Source of the DNA: Metallosphaera tengchongensis
GTDB lineage: Archaea; Thermoproteota; Thermoprotei_A; Sulfolobales; Sulfolobaceae
Assembly: GCF_013343295.1 (NCBI RefSeq)
Contig: NZ_CP049074.1
Span: 1,593,501 to 1,657,500, forward strand
Length of the DNA: 64,000 nucleotides
Direction of reading: 5' to 3'
The notes beneath the pieces were generated by a model. The model did no database searches. It was not told the origin of the DNA and was given only the letters and a program-made list of their open reading frames with translations. The position numbers and the translations under genes are program-made. Below are positions 8,917-17,929 of this stretch, piece after piece. Every line of letters starts with the position of its first letter. Position 1 is the first letter of the stretch.

Positions 8917-10449
8917 ATGAGGAAGATTCCCAGGACAATGTCTACCCAACACCCCGACAACGCCTTGGTTCCCGATTGGGCAAAAGGGGAGGTTATAGAG
9001 GGGGAGAGCGAGGTCATTGAGGCATATTACTCCTTTTCCACCTTAGGAGTTAATGAAGTTATGTGGGACGCCGAGGGCAAAGACGTAGATACGCATGTGG
9101 TTAGAAAACTCTTCTCTGAGTTTGGTGAATACTTCAAGTCCAACCTTCTTGGGGAAGATATATTTCTAACTTATAGGATTCCAAACCCTAAAATCGAAGG
9201 TGCAGAAAGAAAAGTCTTCGCGGAGACCATGGAAAGCATACCCGTAACCTTTGATGTTGCTGAGAAGTTCTACGGTAGAAAGATAGTTCCTGTGTTTGAG
9301 GTAATTTTACCCTTTACCACGGAGGATCTGGACATTATCTCAGTTGCCAAATATTACGAAAAAGCCGTAGCTATGGAGGAGGACATACAACTTTACGACA
9401 ACGTCAACGTAAGGGACTTGGTGGGAGAAATTTTTCCGAAGCGAATAGAAGTTATCCCTCTCATTGAGGACAAGAACTCCCTCCTAAAAACGTCAAAAAT
9501 AGTGGAAGGATATTACAATGCCATAAAGCCATCTTACATGAGGGTCTTCATTGCCAGATCCGATCCTGCCATGAACTATGGAATGCTCACTGCAGTATTA
9601 CTGGCTAAACATGCATTAAGTTCCATAGCTAAACTTTCGAGCAAACTCGGGATACCTATCTATCCGATCATTGGGGTAGGATCCTTACCCTTCAGAGGGC
9701 ACCTAAACCCCGAAAATTATCAGAGGGTCATGGAGGAATATGAGGGAGTTTACACGTTTACAATACAATCTGCGTTCAAGTACGACTACGATGAAAACCA
9801 GGTGAAGGGTGCAATCTCCCACATCAATAGGGAACAAGTAAAGGACCCCAAAATCCTAAGCGTAGAGGAAGAGAAGATAGTTGAGAGCATTATAAACAAG
9901 TACACTGCCAGGTATCAGCCAGTAATTGAAGAGATGGCTGACCTGATCAACCTAGTCGCGATTTATATGCCTAAAAGAAGGGCTAGAAAACTACACATAA
10001 GCCTATTTGGATACGCTAGGAGCACCGGAAAAGTGATCCTCCCAAGGGCCATCACTTTCGTGGGATCTCTGTATAGCGTTGGAATACCACCTGAAATTAT
10101 TGGTCTCTCGTCCCTTGGTGAACTGAAGGAAGAGGAGTGGGAGGTATTAGAGGATAACTATAAGTTCCTTAAAAACGACCTTCAGAGAGCTTCTGAGTTC
10201 GTCAACCCTGAGAGCCTATCCACTCTCTCAAGTTACGGCCTTTTAAGTGAGGAGACTTCAAAGAAGATAAGGGAGGACATGCTCTTCCTTGAGTCCACCA
10301 TGGGTGTAAAAGTCGGTCCTAGGGGTTACGAATCAAAGAAACATGCGTTACTATCTCAGCTCCTTACCCTTTCCCTTAAGGAAAGGAGGTATGACGAGGC
10401 TAGGCAGTACATCAGAGAGATGGCTATGATAAGGAAATCAATTGGATGA
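8917..10449 (+). CDS. ppcA: Phosphoenolpyruvate carboxylase, archaeal type
   Basis: Archaeal-type PEPC, which forms oxaloacetate from PEP and bicarbonate. The N-terminal signature [12 protein letters not shown] is diagnostic. An open frame begins at TTG 8896, but ATG 8917 (MRKIPRTM) fits the TATA-like CCTTAAAAG at about 8884-8892 with 26-nt spacing and gives 510 residues, the usual length. It replenishes the TCA cycle and supports CO2-fixing metabolism in Sulfolobales. The 3' end overlaps the convergent amidase by 12 bp. Confidence 0.95.
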   Translation: MRKIPRTMSTQHPDNALVPDWAKGEVIEGESEVIEAYYSFSTLGVNEVMWDAEGKDVDTHVVRKLFSEFGEYFKSNLLGEDIFLTYRIPNPKIEGAERKVFAETMESIPVTFDVAEKFYGRKIVPVFEVILPFTTEDLDIISVAKYYEKAVAMEEDIQLYDNVNVRDLVGEIFPKRIEVIPLIEDKNSLLKTSKIVEGYYNAIKPSYMRVFIARSDPAMNYGMLTAVLLAKHALSSIAKLSSKLGIPIYPIIGVGSLPFRGHLNPENYQRVMEEYEGVYTFTIQSAFKYDYDENQVKGAISHINREQVKDPKILSVEEEKIVESIINKYTARYQPVIEEMADLINLVAIYMPKRRARKLHISLFGYARSTGKVILPRAITFVGSLYSVGIPPEIIGLSSLGELKEEEWEVLEDNYKFLKNDLQRASEFVNPESLSTLSSYGLLSEETSKKIREDMLFLESTMGVKVGPRGYESKKHALLSQLLTLSLKERRYDEARQYIREMAMIRKSIG

Positions 10450-11607
10450 TAGAATGTATCTTGCTAAATCTAGGACGGTACCGTCAGCAAAGGGCATCCC
10501 GCTCAACATGAGCCCTACGGGAAGACCTTCTACTTCCATGAATGGGACGCTCAAAGAGGGGGCTCCGACTAGGTTAAAAAGCTCAGTATTGGCAACAAGT
10601 TTAGACCTATACTCCTTCTCCCTACCCACTACCTCCGAGATCTTGGGCGCAGTTATTTTGGTTGTGGGCGAGACCACTACATCGACCTCTTCAAAGGCTT
10701 TTACATACTCTTCCAGGATTAATCTTCTCACCCTCAGTGCGTTAATGTAATCCACTGCCCTCACCCTTAGTCCAGACTCCAGGGATTCCCGAACATCTGG
10801 AAAGTATAACTCTGCTCTGCTATTCAAGTTAGACAGGTGATAGGACGATCCCTCTGAAGAGGCTATTGTCCTCCTGACTTCCGATCCAAGTCTCTCCATG
10901 AGAGGGAGATGTAATTCCTTAAAGTTGGGAAAGAACTCCCTCACCTTCTCCAACATTAGTCTTGAGATTTGACTCTCGTCAAATAAAAATAAACCTACCC
11001 GTATCTCTGTTTTGGAGGTCGATAGTAATACCTTCTTATTTTCTTGTGGTATTACCCAGTTAAGAGTGTTCCACATGGTCTCCACGTCTCTAGTGAGAAA
11101 GCCCAAGGTATCCAAGGACCAACTAAATGGGATTACGCCTTGAGTGGGAATTATTCCGTAAGTGGGTTTAAAGCCTATCACTCCACAAAGGGACGCAGGA
11201 ATCCTGACGGACCCCCCTGTGTCTGAACCTACACCGATGTCCGTCATTTTGAGTGCTACTGCCACAGCAGAACCTCCGCTGGATCCCCCGCTTATTCTCT
11301 CGGGATCCCTGGGGTTTCTCGCGGGACCGGCCACTGATGAGGTATTGGTAGCACCAATGGCGAACTCATGGGTATTGGTCTTCCCTAAGATCTCGCCACC
11401 TAAATCTAGGATTCTCCTTACTATCCACGCATCACTTTTAGGAATATAGCCCTCTAGCAACCTGGAACCAGCTGTAGTTCTAATCCCTTTAGTCTCAATG
11501 ATATCCTTAACACCAAATGTAAGTCCAGAAAGGGGACCTACGGCCTCCTTCCTAGTCTGAATGGTTATGAACGCGTTGTAGACTGAATTTAACCTCTCTA
11601 ATGACAT
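10438..11607 (-). CDS. Amidase signature family hydrolase (GatA-like)
   Basis: 389 residues with the Ser-cisSer-Lys triad of the amidase signature family: K34 in FGVKDI, the cis-Ser in [10 protein letters not shown] (about 109-110) and nucleophile S133 in [11 protein letters not shown]. It is shorter than GatA (about 470), and no gatB/gatC partner is nearby. A stand-alone amidase is therefore more likely than the tRNA amidotransferase subunit. It starts 23 nt downstream of the 143-aa gene, likely in the same transcript. Confidence 0.82.
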   Translation of the reverse strand: MSLERLNSVYNAFITIQTRKEAVGPLSGLTFGVKDIIETKGIRTTAGSRLLEGYIPKSDAWIVRRILDLGGEILGKTNTHEFAIGATNTSSVAGPARNPRDPERISGGSSGGSAVAVALKMTDIGVGSDTGGSVRIPASLCGVIGFKPTYGIIPTQGVIPFSWSLDTLGFLTRDVETMWNTLNWVIPQENKKVLLSTSKTEIRVGLFLFDESQISRLMLEKVREFFPNFKELHLPLMERLGSEVRRTIASSEGSSYHLSNLNSRAELYFPDVRESLESGLRVRAVDYINALRVRRLILEEYVKAFEEVDVVVSPTTKITAPKISEVVGREKEYRSKLVANTELFNLVGAPSLSVPFMEVEGLPVGLMLSGMPFADGTVLDLARYILSSN

Positions 11608-11630
11608 CTTCTGTCACTCTCATTAAGGGC

Positions 11631-12062
11631 TCAGGTAACTTTGTTGAGTCGAAGTTTTCTGACGTTTTCCATCACCGCATCCACGAAGCCATTTACTTCT
11701 TCCCTAGTTATACCTTTCTTCTCAACTTGAGAAAGGACAACTTCCTCAACCTTTGAGTAGTCTTTCATCTGCTCGTTCAGCCTCCTCCACGGAACTCCAT
11801 GGAGAGCCTGGGATATCCTCTGATCAAAGGGCAACCTACCCTCCATCATAAGCGCAGCTATTATTGGATATCCCACATAGTTCCTATACTTTGTACCATT
11901 ATCATCGCTACTAACTTTCCCTTCCTCGATGACAACTGTATACTTCTTGTCTCCCTCAGATGAAACAACAACGTATCTATCCCCCATTTTCTTGACCCTC
12001 CCGTCAGCTATAGCGCCGAGGGCCTCCAACACCTTTATTCTAGGGGGTTGTTTGAGTTTCAT
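11631..12062 (-). CDS. Conserved hypothetical protein, 143 aa
   Basis: Soluble basic protein, not recognised as a named family. It starts with ATG inside the 3' end of the DUF998 gene (23-bp overlap) and is followed closely by the amidase, so the three genes form a probable operon. The N-terminal half looks like a small alpha/beta domain (ALGAIADGRVK... YTVVIEEGKV). The C-terminal half is helical with a possible helix-turn-helix-like segment, which is only a weak impression. Confidence 0.6.
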   Translation of the reverse strand: MKLKQPPRIKVLEALGAIADGRVKKMGDRYVVVSSEGDKKYTVVIEEGKVSSDDNGTKYRNYVGYPIIAALMMEGRLPFDQRISQALHGVPWRRLNEQMKDYSKVEEVVLSQVEKKGITREEVNGFVDAVMENVRKLRLNKVT

Positions 12063-12600
12063 TTTTGCTCCCCATTATGGAACCGAAGGATATTGCCCAT
12101 ACAATATCGGGCAAAACTATAAACCTTTCAACTCCACCGGGTCCGATGGGACCATAGTCGTGGAAAATGAAGAAGACCAAGCTAATTAGGGAAATTACGC
12201 CTAGGATAGGGAAGAGATATCTTAGGTTAGAGTTGATCATCTTAAAAGCAGGAAAGGACGCAAGTGAAGAGAATAGGAATGCCAAAAGGGCCGAAATTAA
12301 GTGAGGTGTACCAGTAGTTTCCGGGAAAACTCCCACTCCTATCATCCCTATGGCACCTATGATAAGGAAGGAACTCAGGATCTTGCTTGAGAAGAGAAGT
12401 CCACTTAATATTATGAGGATGCCCATTAATACGATGGAAGAGTTGAAAATTATCGCAGTGCTTCCTACTCCAAGGTCGCTGATGTAGTTTTGATTGAGGT
12501 TGTAGCCCTTATATAATTCCTCAGATAATAACATAAATATCCAAAATTGTGCTACTGAAATCACCAGGATCTTTCCTCCTAGTGAGGTTTTAGGTTTCAT
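12040..12600 (-). CDS. DUF998 family membrane protein
   Basis: 186 residues with about six transmembrane helices. The motif NYISDLGVGSTAIIFN and a later pattern around VFPETTG are typical of DUF998. Function unknown. First gene of a likely three-gene operon with the 143-aa protein and the amidase; it overlaps the former by 23 bp. Confidence 0.75.
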   Translation of the reverse strand: MKPKTSLGGKILVISVAQFWIFMLLSEELYKGYNLNQNYISDLGVGSTAIIFNSSIVLMGILIILSGLLFSSKILSSFLIIGAIGMIGVGVFPETTGTPHLISALLAFLFSSLASFPAFKMINSNLRYLFPILGVISLISLVFFIFHDYGPIGPGGVERFIVLPDIVWAISFGSIMGSKNETQTTP

Positions 12601-12937
12601 GTCACTATAACTAGGGATTATTAATAATTATAAATTCTAGATAAGTGATAGCTGACCTCCTTCCCGTCCTGAAGGGCGAGGTTTGCTGTTCTTTTTATTA
12701 TATACAGTATCTAGGAACCTTCTCCTTTTATATGGAAATCACGAAACTTTAAAAATTTGACTAGTTAACTCAAATAACTTTTCCTCCATAATGCCTTGAC
12801 TATCGCTAAAAATCTCTTCCTCTAAGAAGAAGTCATAAATGTACATGGTTCTCAAAGATATTATAATAAATGTCTAAGGCTTTATATGGGAAATTTTTCC
12901 CACTAACTTTATATTCTTATTGAAATCGTTTAATGTA
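12601..12937. other. Divergent intergenic region with one IS-like hairpin
   Basis: Lies between DUF998 (minus) and the MscS gene (plus). It holds an IS200/IS605-like hairpin at 12651-12688 and, at its right end, the MscS promoter: ACTTTATATT at about 12905-12914, 26 nt before ATG 12938. The rest is AT-rich and I see no gene in it. Confidence 0.6.
12651..12688 (-). repeat. IS200/IS605-like terminal hairpin, copy 1
   Basis: Contains TGACCTCC, then CGTCCTGAAGGGCG (stem-loop core), then AGGTTTGC. The same order of blocks recurs at 16190, 41836 and 42009, and inverted at 56013. It is read as a remnant end of an IS200/IS605-family element or a derived MITE. Confidence 0.55.
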
Positions 12938-13624
12938 ATGAAAGACGAGGAGATAGTGTCCGTAAACGAAATAAGGAAGAAGATAACCGAAAGTATAGGT
13001 AGACTTGTATTATACATCGTCATCTTTGTAGTTATAGAAGCGTTGGTGAATAACTTCCTCTTTCCATATCTGGAGTCGCTCAGGCTTAATCTTGTTTCCA
13101 CGAGCGTCTCCGGGATAGGCATAGCGTCTTATGCTCCATATGTCAATATTCTTTTATCCCTCCTTTTTGGCTACTTCATTATCCAGGCTTTCGTATCAGT
13201 TGTCTATTGGAATCTTAGATTAAAGTATGATCACTCCATAGCTGCCTCTATGAGGAGCGTGTTCAGACTCATTGGTATAGGAGCTCTGGTTGCTGCCATA
13301 GCTGGGGCAGTTGCTGGAGGTGCTAGTGGGGTAGCTCTAGGCGGATTTATAGGCATTGTGGTGGGTTTTGCGTCACAACAGGTATTAGGTCAAGCGTTAG
13401 ATGGTCTTTTCATTCTTCTTTCAAGGCCTTTCAAGATCAAAGATCACATTAGCGTAACTGGGGATGAGGGAATTGTTGAAGAGATAACGACGTTGTTCAC
13501 ATACGTTCAAAAACAGGATGGGACAGTTGCCATAATACCTAACAACTTGGTGATCGGAAACAAGGTTTATCTTTACCCTAAACAGACGCAAACCGCTACC
13601 CAAACCAAAGGAACTAATCAATAG
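12938..13624 (+). CDS. Small MscS-family mechanosensitive channel (short form)
   Basis: 228 residues from ATG 12938, which fits the TATA box at about 12905-12914; the longer TTG start at 12920 does not. Three or four N-terminal transmembrane helices lead to the pore-lining Gly/Ala-rich helix (AGAVAGGASGVALGGFIG) and the beta domain (SRPFKIKDHISV, VAIIPNNLVIGNKV). The C-terminal alpha/beta domain of canonical MscS is missing. It probably releases osmolytes under osmotic downshock. A paralogue of 291 residues lies at 24291. Confidence 0.85.
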   Translation: MKDEEIVSVNEIRKKITESIGRLVLYIVIFVVIEALVNNFLFPYLESLRLNLVSTSVSGIGIASYAPYVNILLSLLFGYFIIQAFVSVVYWNLRLKYDHSIAASMRSVFRLIGIGALVAAIAGAVAGGASGVALGGFIGIVVGFASQQVLGQALDGLFILLSRPFKIKDHISVTGDEGIVEEITTLFTYVQKQDGTVAIIPNNLVIGNKVYLYPKQTQTATQTKGTNQ

Positions 13625-13657
13625 AGGAGAAGTGTTCCCCAAGCGATTAACCGACCC

Positions 13658-13664
13658 TTTTTTT
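13658..13664 (+). terminator. T-tract after the MscS gene
   Basis: A run of seven T residues 34 nt after the stop codon, in a short intergenic stretch. Sulfolobales transcripts typically end in such T-rich tracts. No strong hairpin precedes it. Confidence 0.4.
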
Positions 13665-13755
13665 CCTAGTTAACCAATAGATTTCGAGGCAACAGGCAGG
13701 TCTACTTTCAATCCTAGTTAGTAATGTTTAAATTCCATTACCTCACAATAATGTT

Positions 13756-14028
13756 GTGATAAGTCAGAAAATAGATATTTACCAACTCATTTTGCTATTA
13801 CTAATTATTTTCCTCCTGCTACTTTCCCTTGTGTTTCCCCTGGCTTTGTTCGGTGCAATTTCCCTTTCTGTTTTTGGTTTCTTTCAGAATAAAACATTTA
13901 TTCCCATTACAGTTATTATGGTCTTACTCTTAGCGTTGCATGGGGATTTTTATTTACTTGGAGTGGTACTTTTGGTGGGACTAATCCTTCTTAATTTCAT
14001 TAAAAACTATAATAGGAGTCCATTTTAG
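13756..14028 (+). CDS. Small hydrophobic membrane protein, 90 aa
   Basis: Two or three transmembrane segments (residues about 10-37 and 47-82) and a short charged tail; family not recognised. GTG start 13756 lies about 26 nt after the TATA-like GTTTAAATT (about 13727-13735), which supports a leaderless transcript and a real gene. Nothing in the sequence suggests a function. Confidence 0.55.
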   Translation: MISQKIDIYQLILLLLIIFLLLLSLVFPLALFGAISLSVFGFFQNKTFIPITVIMVLLLALHGDFYLLGVVLLVGLILLNFIKNYNRSPF

Positions 14029-14149
14029 CTTATTTTCCGGTTCACTTGAATGGAATTCATGACATAAATTGTATTATGTGGCTGTTCTACTAAATTTAAT
14101 GCCGTTTCTAAACTCTAGGATTAATATATACTGTGCCACACTAGATCAC

Positions 14150-14395
14150 ATGATGCGGAAATTAGATGAAGTCGTAAGCGGAAAAGGATGGGAAACAAGG
14201 AAAAGAATTCTAGAGGAATTAATTTCCAGTCCAAAAACTCCATACGATCTTGCAAAAAGACTGAATCTAAACTATTCTACCGTTAGATATCACTTGGACC
14301 TCCTGGAGAGCTCTGGTCTGGTAACGCACGTGAAGGAAGGTTCTAAGCAAATCTTCCTGCCTTCCAAGAGCCTCACCGCACTGAAAATAATATAA
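14150..14395 (+). CDS. ArsR-like winged-helix transcriptional regulator, 81 aa
   Basis: A single winged helix: ILEELISSPKTPYDLAKR (helices 1-2), LNYSTVRYHLDLLESSGL (recognition helix) and the wing VTHVKEGSKQIFLP. The frame opens at 14069, but ATG 14150/14153 follows TTAATATATA (14121-14130) at leaderless spacing. It ends one base before the LysO-like exporter gene, so it probably controls that operon. The effector is unknown; no cysteine metal site is visible. Confidence 0.8.
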   Translation: MMRKLDEVVSGKGWETRKRILEELISSPKTPYDLAKRLNLNYSTVRYHLDLLESSGLVTHVKEGSKQIFLPSKSLTALKII

Positions 14396-14396
14396 G

Positions 14397-15287
14397 TTGG
14401 AGAACCATACATCTCTCGTGGATTTTACCATAGTTTTTATGTTGTTATATGTGGCGTTTTTAGGAATAGGTAAGATTGGTAAAAGGTCGTTTCCGAAGGT
14501 TGGGGACTCGGTAGTGCTTTTGCTCATTTTTTCCATATCGCTATGGGGTGGGGCGAAGGTAATCTCAGTAAATGCTCTCACAGGAATTCTCTCAACCTCT
14601 TTAATACTATCTTTGTTGGTGGTGCTCCTTACCTTTGCTGGAGGTTTGGCCTTGAAGAAAACCGTTCCTGTCAGAGGATCCCACGACTTAGCTCTCTACC
14701 AATTAAAGTATGGTGCCCCCCTATTGTTGGGCATAGCCCTAGGGTTCTTGTTTAGACCCGACCTACCTTTTTCAAGCCTTATAGACTACGAGCTTTATGC
14801 CCTAGCCATTGTTATAGGATTTAACATGGGAAGCGAGATTAGATTCAGGGCGATTTTCAACGTGACAAAGGATGCCACATTAACCATGCTAGTAGTATTC
14901 TTGGGGGCAATCATATCTAGTGTCGTTGCATTCGCTCTGGGGATAGTCCCTAACCTTAAGCTATCCCTAGCCATCTTCATGGGATCCGGTTGGTATAGCT
15001 ACACAGGGCCTATAGTCTCGTCGTACTACGGTCCCATTTACGGGGTAATAGCGTTCCTAACCAACTTCTTTAGGGAACAACTTGCTTTCCTCCTCATTCC
15101 ACTCCTCGTAAGGGTTAAATCAAATCCCTACTCTGCTATAGCCATAGGAGGCGCGACATCGATGGACACCACCCTAGGCCTATACTCATCAATCTTTGGT
15201 GGGGACTACTCGGTAAGCGCCATGATGAGCGGAGCAGTTTTAACTTTAGTTATTCCTATAATTCTTCCATTGATTTTGGGGGTTTGA
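14397..15287 (+). CDS. LysO-family (DUF340) amino-acid exporter
   Basis: 296 residues, about eight to nine transmembrane helices. The conserved segment GSGWYSYTGPIVSSYYG followed by GVIAFLTNFFRE is characteristic of LysO, which exports lysine in E. coli. The substrate here is inferred. The TTG start at 14397 is one base after the HTH gene's stop, which implies a two-gene operon (regulator plus exporter). Confidence 0.8.
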   Translation: MENHTSLVDFTIVFMLLYVAFLGIGKIGKRSFPKVGDSVVLLLIFSISLWGGAKVISVNALTGILSTSLILSLLVVLLTFAGGLALKKTVPVRGSHDLALYQLKYGAPLLLGIALGFLFRPDLPFSSLIDYELYALAIVIGFNMGSEIRFRAIFNVTKDATLTMLVVFLGAIISSVVAFALGIVPNLKLSLAIFMGSGWYSYTGPIVSSYYGPIYGVIAFLTNFFREQLAFLLIPLLVRVKSNPYSAIAIGGATSMDTTLGLYSSIFGGDYSVSAMMSGAVLTLVIPIILPLILGV

Positions 15288-15568
15288 AGATCCGTTCATT
15301 TGAAATTTCCTGAAAGGAATCTATTCAACCCTAGGGGGTTAAGTAAGCGTCCATCTGGTCATTGCTTAAAGAGGACACCTAACGACCTTCCGTAAGGGAA
15401 AACCTATGATGCTTTTAGGTGATTTAGACCGCCTCTGAATTTTATCTTCTGATTTCATGGAGATACCAAAATGGTCCCAGTAGCTCAAAACTTATTTTGT
15501 CACCCCGTTGAGTTGGAACAAGTTAGTATCGGAAGAGAGAGTGACATTCATGATATTACCACTTAAAC

Positions 15569-16192
15569 ATGATGAGAGCGCTTCTTCTTATACCTCTTTT
15601 GGTGGTCCCTGTTGTGCACGGGATTACATTACATATTTACATCTACGGTCAGGGTGTGAACGCGTTTCTTTACGTGAATGGAAGCTTCCTAAGCGTATCA
15701 AGGAACGACACAGTCGAAGTACCTAATGGGACAGTTCAGCTTTTCGTAAATTCCTTTGACCCTTCCTCTAAAGTATTTATAAATGGAGTTCAGACTGACA
15801 ACCTTACATTCCTTCCATGGAGGGTTAACAACATTAACATTACGTCTGAGCCAACATACTACTTCTTAGAGATCAAAGTTGTAGGTCCTGGGCACGTGGT
15901 GGTACGTTTTGAGAACTCATCTCAAGTGGAGACCAACGAGACCTTAAAAATTAAAGTCGTAGCTGGAACCATTCTCACTATCGTAGGTGTTCCAAACAGT
16001 GGGTATTCGGTCAACTGGAGCGGAGGTTTATCAGGTTCTCAAATATGGTATATTGTCTACAATAACGCTAACTTAACTGCCCAGTTCGTTAAGTCTTCAG
16101 TGGTTAAGACCACAAACGTTGGGCTCAGCTTCAGTGGAATTGGTCTCCTAGCTGTCATAGGCGGGGTTTATTGGTTTACTAGAAGGAGATAG
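15569..16192 (+). CDS. Secreted, membrane-anchored surface protein, 207 aa
   Basis: Signal peptide (residues 1-18), an extracellular beta-rich region with many N-glycosylation sequons (NGS, NDT, NGT, NLT, NIT, NSS, NET, NWS), and a C-terminal transmembrane helix followed by RRR. Probable cell-surface protein; family not recognised. The stop codon lies inside an IS-like hairpin (copy 2), so the present 3' end may result from an insertion. Confidence 0.6.
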   Translation: MMRALLLIPLLVVPVVHGITLHIYIYGQGVNAFLYVNGSFLSVSRNDTVEVPNGTVQLFVNSFDPSSKVFINGVQTDNLTFLPWRVNNINITSEPTYYFLEIKVVGPGHVVVRFENSSQVETNETLKIKVVAGTILTIVGVPNSGYSVNWSGGLSGSQIWYIVYNNANLTAQFVKSSVVKTTNVGLSFSGIGLLAVIGGVYWFTRRR

Positions 16193-16222
16193 CTGACCTC
16201 CTTCGCGCCCTAAAAGGAGACT
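16190..16222 (-). repeat. IS200/IS605-like terminal hairpin, copy 2
   Basis: TAGCTGACCTCC followed by CGCGCCCTAAAAGG. The first 11 bases are identical to copy 1. It begins at the stop codon of the upstream surface-protein gene; the right arm is eroded. Confidence 0.45.
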
Positions 16223-17080
16223 ACCTTTTCAGCGCTGAAGACTATCTTCATCGTCCTTAACTAGAGTTGGATCTCCTTCGATTGTCAAAATTTCTTTGCT
16301 TTCATCACCTGAATAGTCCTAAAGAAGCGTATTAACTAATAAGTGACGGTTCAACTCATCGGGCTGGAATTGATCCTCTTCCACTGCGGACGTTGAGGAC
16401 ATATTGATGTTTAACCATTTAAGCTTATGGTCAGAGTAAAATCTAGGTTCACCTTTTTTATTTTCTTCAAAATTAATGCGTATTTCACCTCCCTTGACAA
16501 TTACAAAGGAGGAAAGCCTGCCTTTTGGGCCTGGGAGGAAGTCAGATCGTAGACTTCCAAGTTGGAGGTCCTTTTCCATCTCCTAAAATAGTTGACGCAA
16601 GGTATTTCACATTTCACGGTTTCGCGATATCCCTATAGAATGCTTGTCTCGAACGAGAATGTCACGAAGAAATATGCTTACTCGAGGTGTAGGATATTCA
16701 CTCATAACTTAGTGGAATTATTGGAGTAGCCAGCGTACTCTCTCGCTCTACGGAATTTCCCCTGGTTTTGAAGAATTTTTTAGCCCGAACGCATATGTTC
16801 AACTGGTGAAGAACCCAACCTTACCTGAGACATGATGAGGGGTTGTTACACCTGATCCTTTAAGATAACATCCAGGGAGTTCCTAACATCGTACATGGAC
16901 GAAGATAGCCATATTCGCGGTGACCTACGACTATTGAATTACCTAGCTCAGAGTTAGAATTAGCTGTATATTTCACCACACTACGGAAGTACGCGCTCAA
17001 TCTAAGGACATTTCCGATGGTTTCAGACCTCTGGGATAGAGCTCACAAAGAGATAAAACCTGCTTCCTGAATCTTGTCTT
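16193..17080. other. 888-bp gene-poor region containing a C/D box sRNA
   Basis: No convincing protein gene. The 86-codon minus-strand frame at 16319-16579 lacks a promoter and family features. The left edge carries an eroded IS-like hairpin, so part of this may be decayed mobile DNA. Within it, 16803-16858 has full C/D box sRNA structure. The promoter of the next gene (GATAAAACC, about 17051-17059) is at the right end. Confidence 0.6.
16803..16858 (+). ncRNA. C/D box sRNA, predicted 23S rRNA guide
   Basis: C box GTGAAGA (one mismatch) 16806-16812, 12-nt guide 16813-16824, D' CTGA 16825-16828, 3-nt spacer, C' ATGATGA 16832-16838, 13-nt guide 16839-16851, D CTGA 16852-16855. A TATA-like AATTTTTTAG at 16774-16783 predicts a start near 16805. 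The D guide GGGGTTGTTACAC is complementary to GTGTAACAAC, which I recall as part of the conserved large-subunit rRNA segment ending in CACCUGCCGAA. By the D+5 rule the methylated base would be the first A of GUGUAAC. Confidence 0.7.
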
Positions 17081-17929
17081 GTGACTCTAACAGTAGTAAT
17101 AAACGGTGCAGAAATACCAATTGGAACAGATAAGATCATAATAAAGGGTAAAAAGAGATATTTGACCTCAAGGCTCCTGTACTTTACGCTAAAAACCTTC
17201 TCCCAGATGCCTAGACTTTACGGGGTGGCGGATTCGGACCCTGTGAAGGCATGGAAGAGGAACTTTGAACAGAAATACGCCTCAATTTTAAGCTCCCATC
17301 TAGATCCAGGAAAGATAAGACTTAAGGGGGAGTTTACGCTTCTAGCCAAGAGGTTCGCGATCTCAGGAAAAATTGATGGAAATGGATTAAAGGTGACTGT
17401 AGATCTACTTGAGAAGCCTAGTAACGTCTCTACGGGTCTTAGAGGAATGGTTGAGGTCGACTCCTTCTACTTCACCGGGATTGAGAGACCAAAACCTTCC
17501 TTAATCCCAGGTTCTAAGGACGGATTTCTAGGAGGTTTTCACAGATTTCTTGTTCTTCAAACCGAGAGTGCCTCAGGCATACCAAAAACATTAGGGATAA
17601 TCTCTGAGTACATCAATTCCATTGTGCTTCCACAAGGGTTTTCCACCAATGTTCTCGGTCGCGTCGTCACCATAGACGAGAAGGAAGGTCTATTCTTGGA
17701 TGGGGAGCCACTTTACAACGTGGACCCAGAAATGCTAAGCCTAATTGGTCTGAAGTTGTCCTTAGATATGGCTCCCGAGAACGGAGTAGTGGTATTGGAA
17801 GATCCAGAGGCTCATCTTTCAGATGAAAACAAGGATGTTGTAAAGGAATGGATAGATAAGTACAAGGGGACTATGGTCATTGTTACTTGCGACAACATCT
17901 TCTCAAATGGTAAGGTTATTGAGGCTTAG
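17081..17929 (+). CDS. Degenerate P-loop ATPase-like protein, 282 aa
   Basis: Not recognised as a named family. The C-terminal part carries an ABC/SMC-like Walker B and D-loop region (VVLEDPEAHLSDENKD) followed by a strand resembling the H-loop region (MVIVTCDN, with no His). The N-terminal strand that should carry Walker A reads IIIKGKKRYLTSRLL, without GxxxxGK[ST]. It may therefore be a non-hydrolysing RecF/SMC-like relative. GTG 17081 fits the TATA box GATAAAACC at leaderless spacing. The 3' end overlaps the convergent gene by 4 bp. Confidence 0.5.
   Translation: MTLTVVINGAEIPIGTDKIIIKGKKRYLTSRLLYFTLKTFSQMPRLYGVADSDPVKAWKRNFEQKYASILSSHLDPGKIRLKGEFTLLAKRFAISGKIDGNGLKVTVDLLEKPSNVSTGLRGMVEVDSFYFTGIERPKPSLIPGSKDGFLGGFHRFLVLQTESASGIPKTLGIISEYINSIVLPQGFSTNVLGRVVTIDEKEGLFLDGEPLYNVDPEMLSLIGLKLSLDMAPENGVVVLEDPEAHLSDENKDVVKEWIDKYKGTMVIVTCDNIFSNGKVIEA

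Noticed and set aside
10438-11607. Amidase as GatA of a tRNA-dependent amidotransferase
   Set aside because: Too short and no gatB or gatC nearby; a stand-alone amidase is more likely.
15403-15437. ATGATGC ... CTGA in the gap before the 207-aa surface protein
   Set aside because: C box imperfect, only one pair of boxes and wrong spacing.
16285-16308. Minus-strand GTGATGA followed by TTGA, a C/D sRNA-like pair
   Set aside because: No second C' box or D box at usable spacing.
16319-16579. 86-codon minus-strand frame in the gene-poor region
   Set aside because: No TATA at the right distance, no family features, odd composition.
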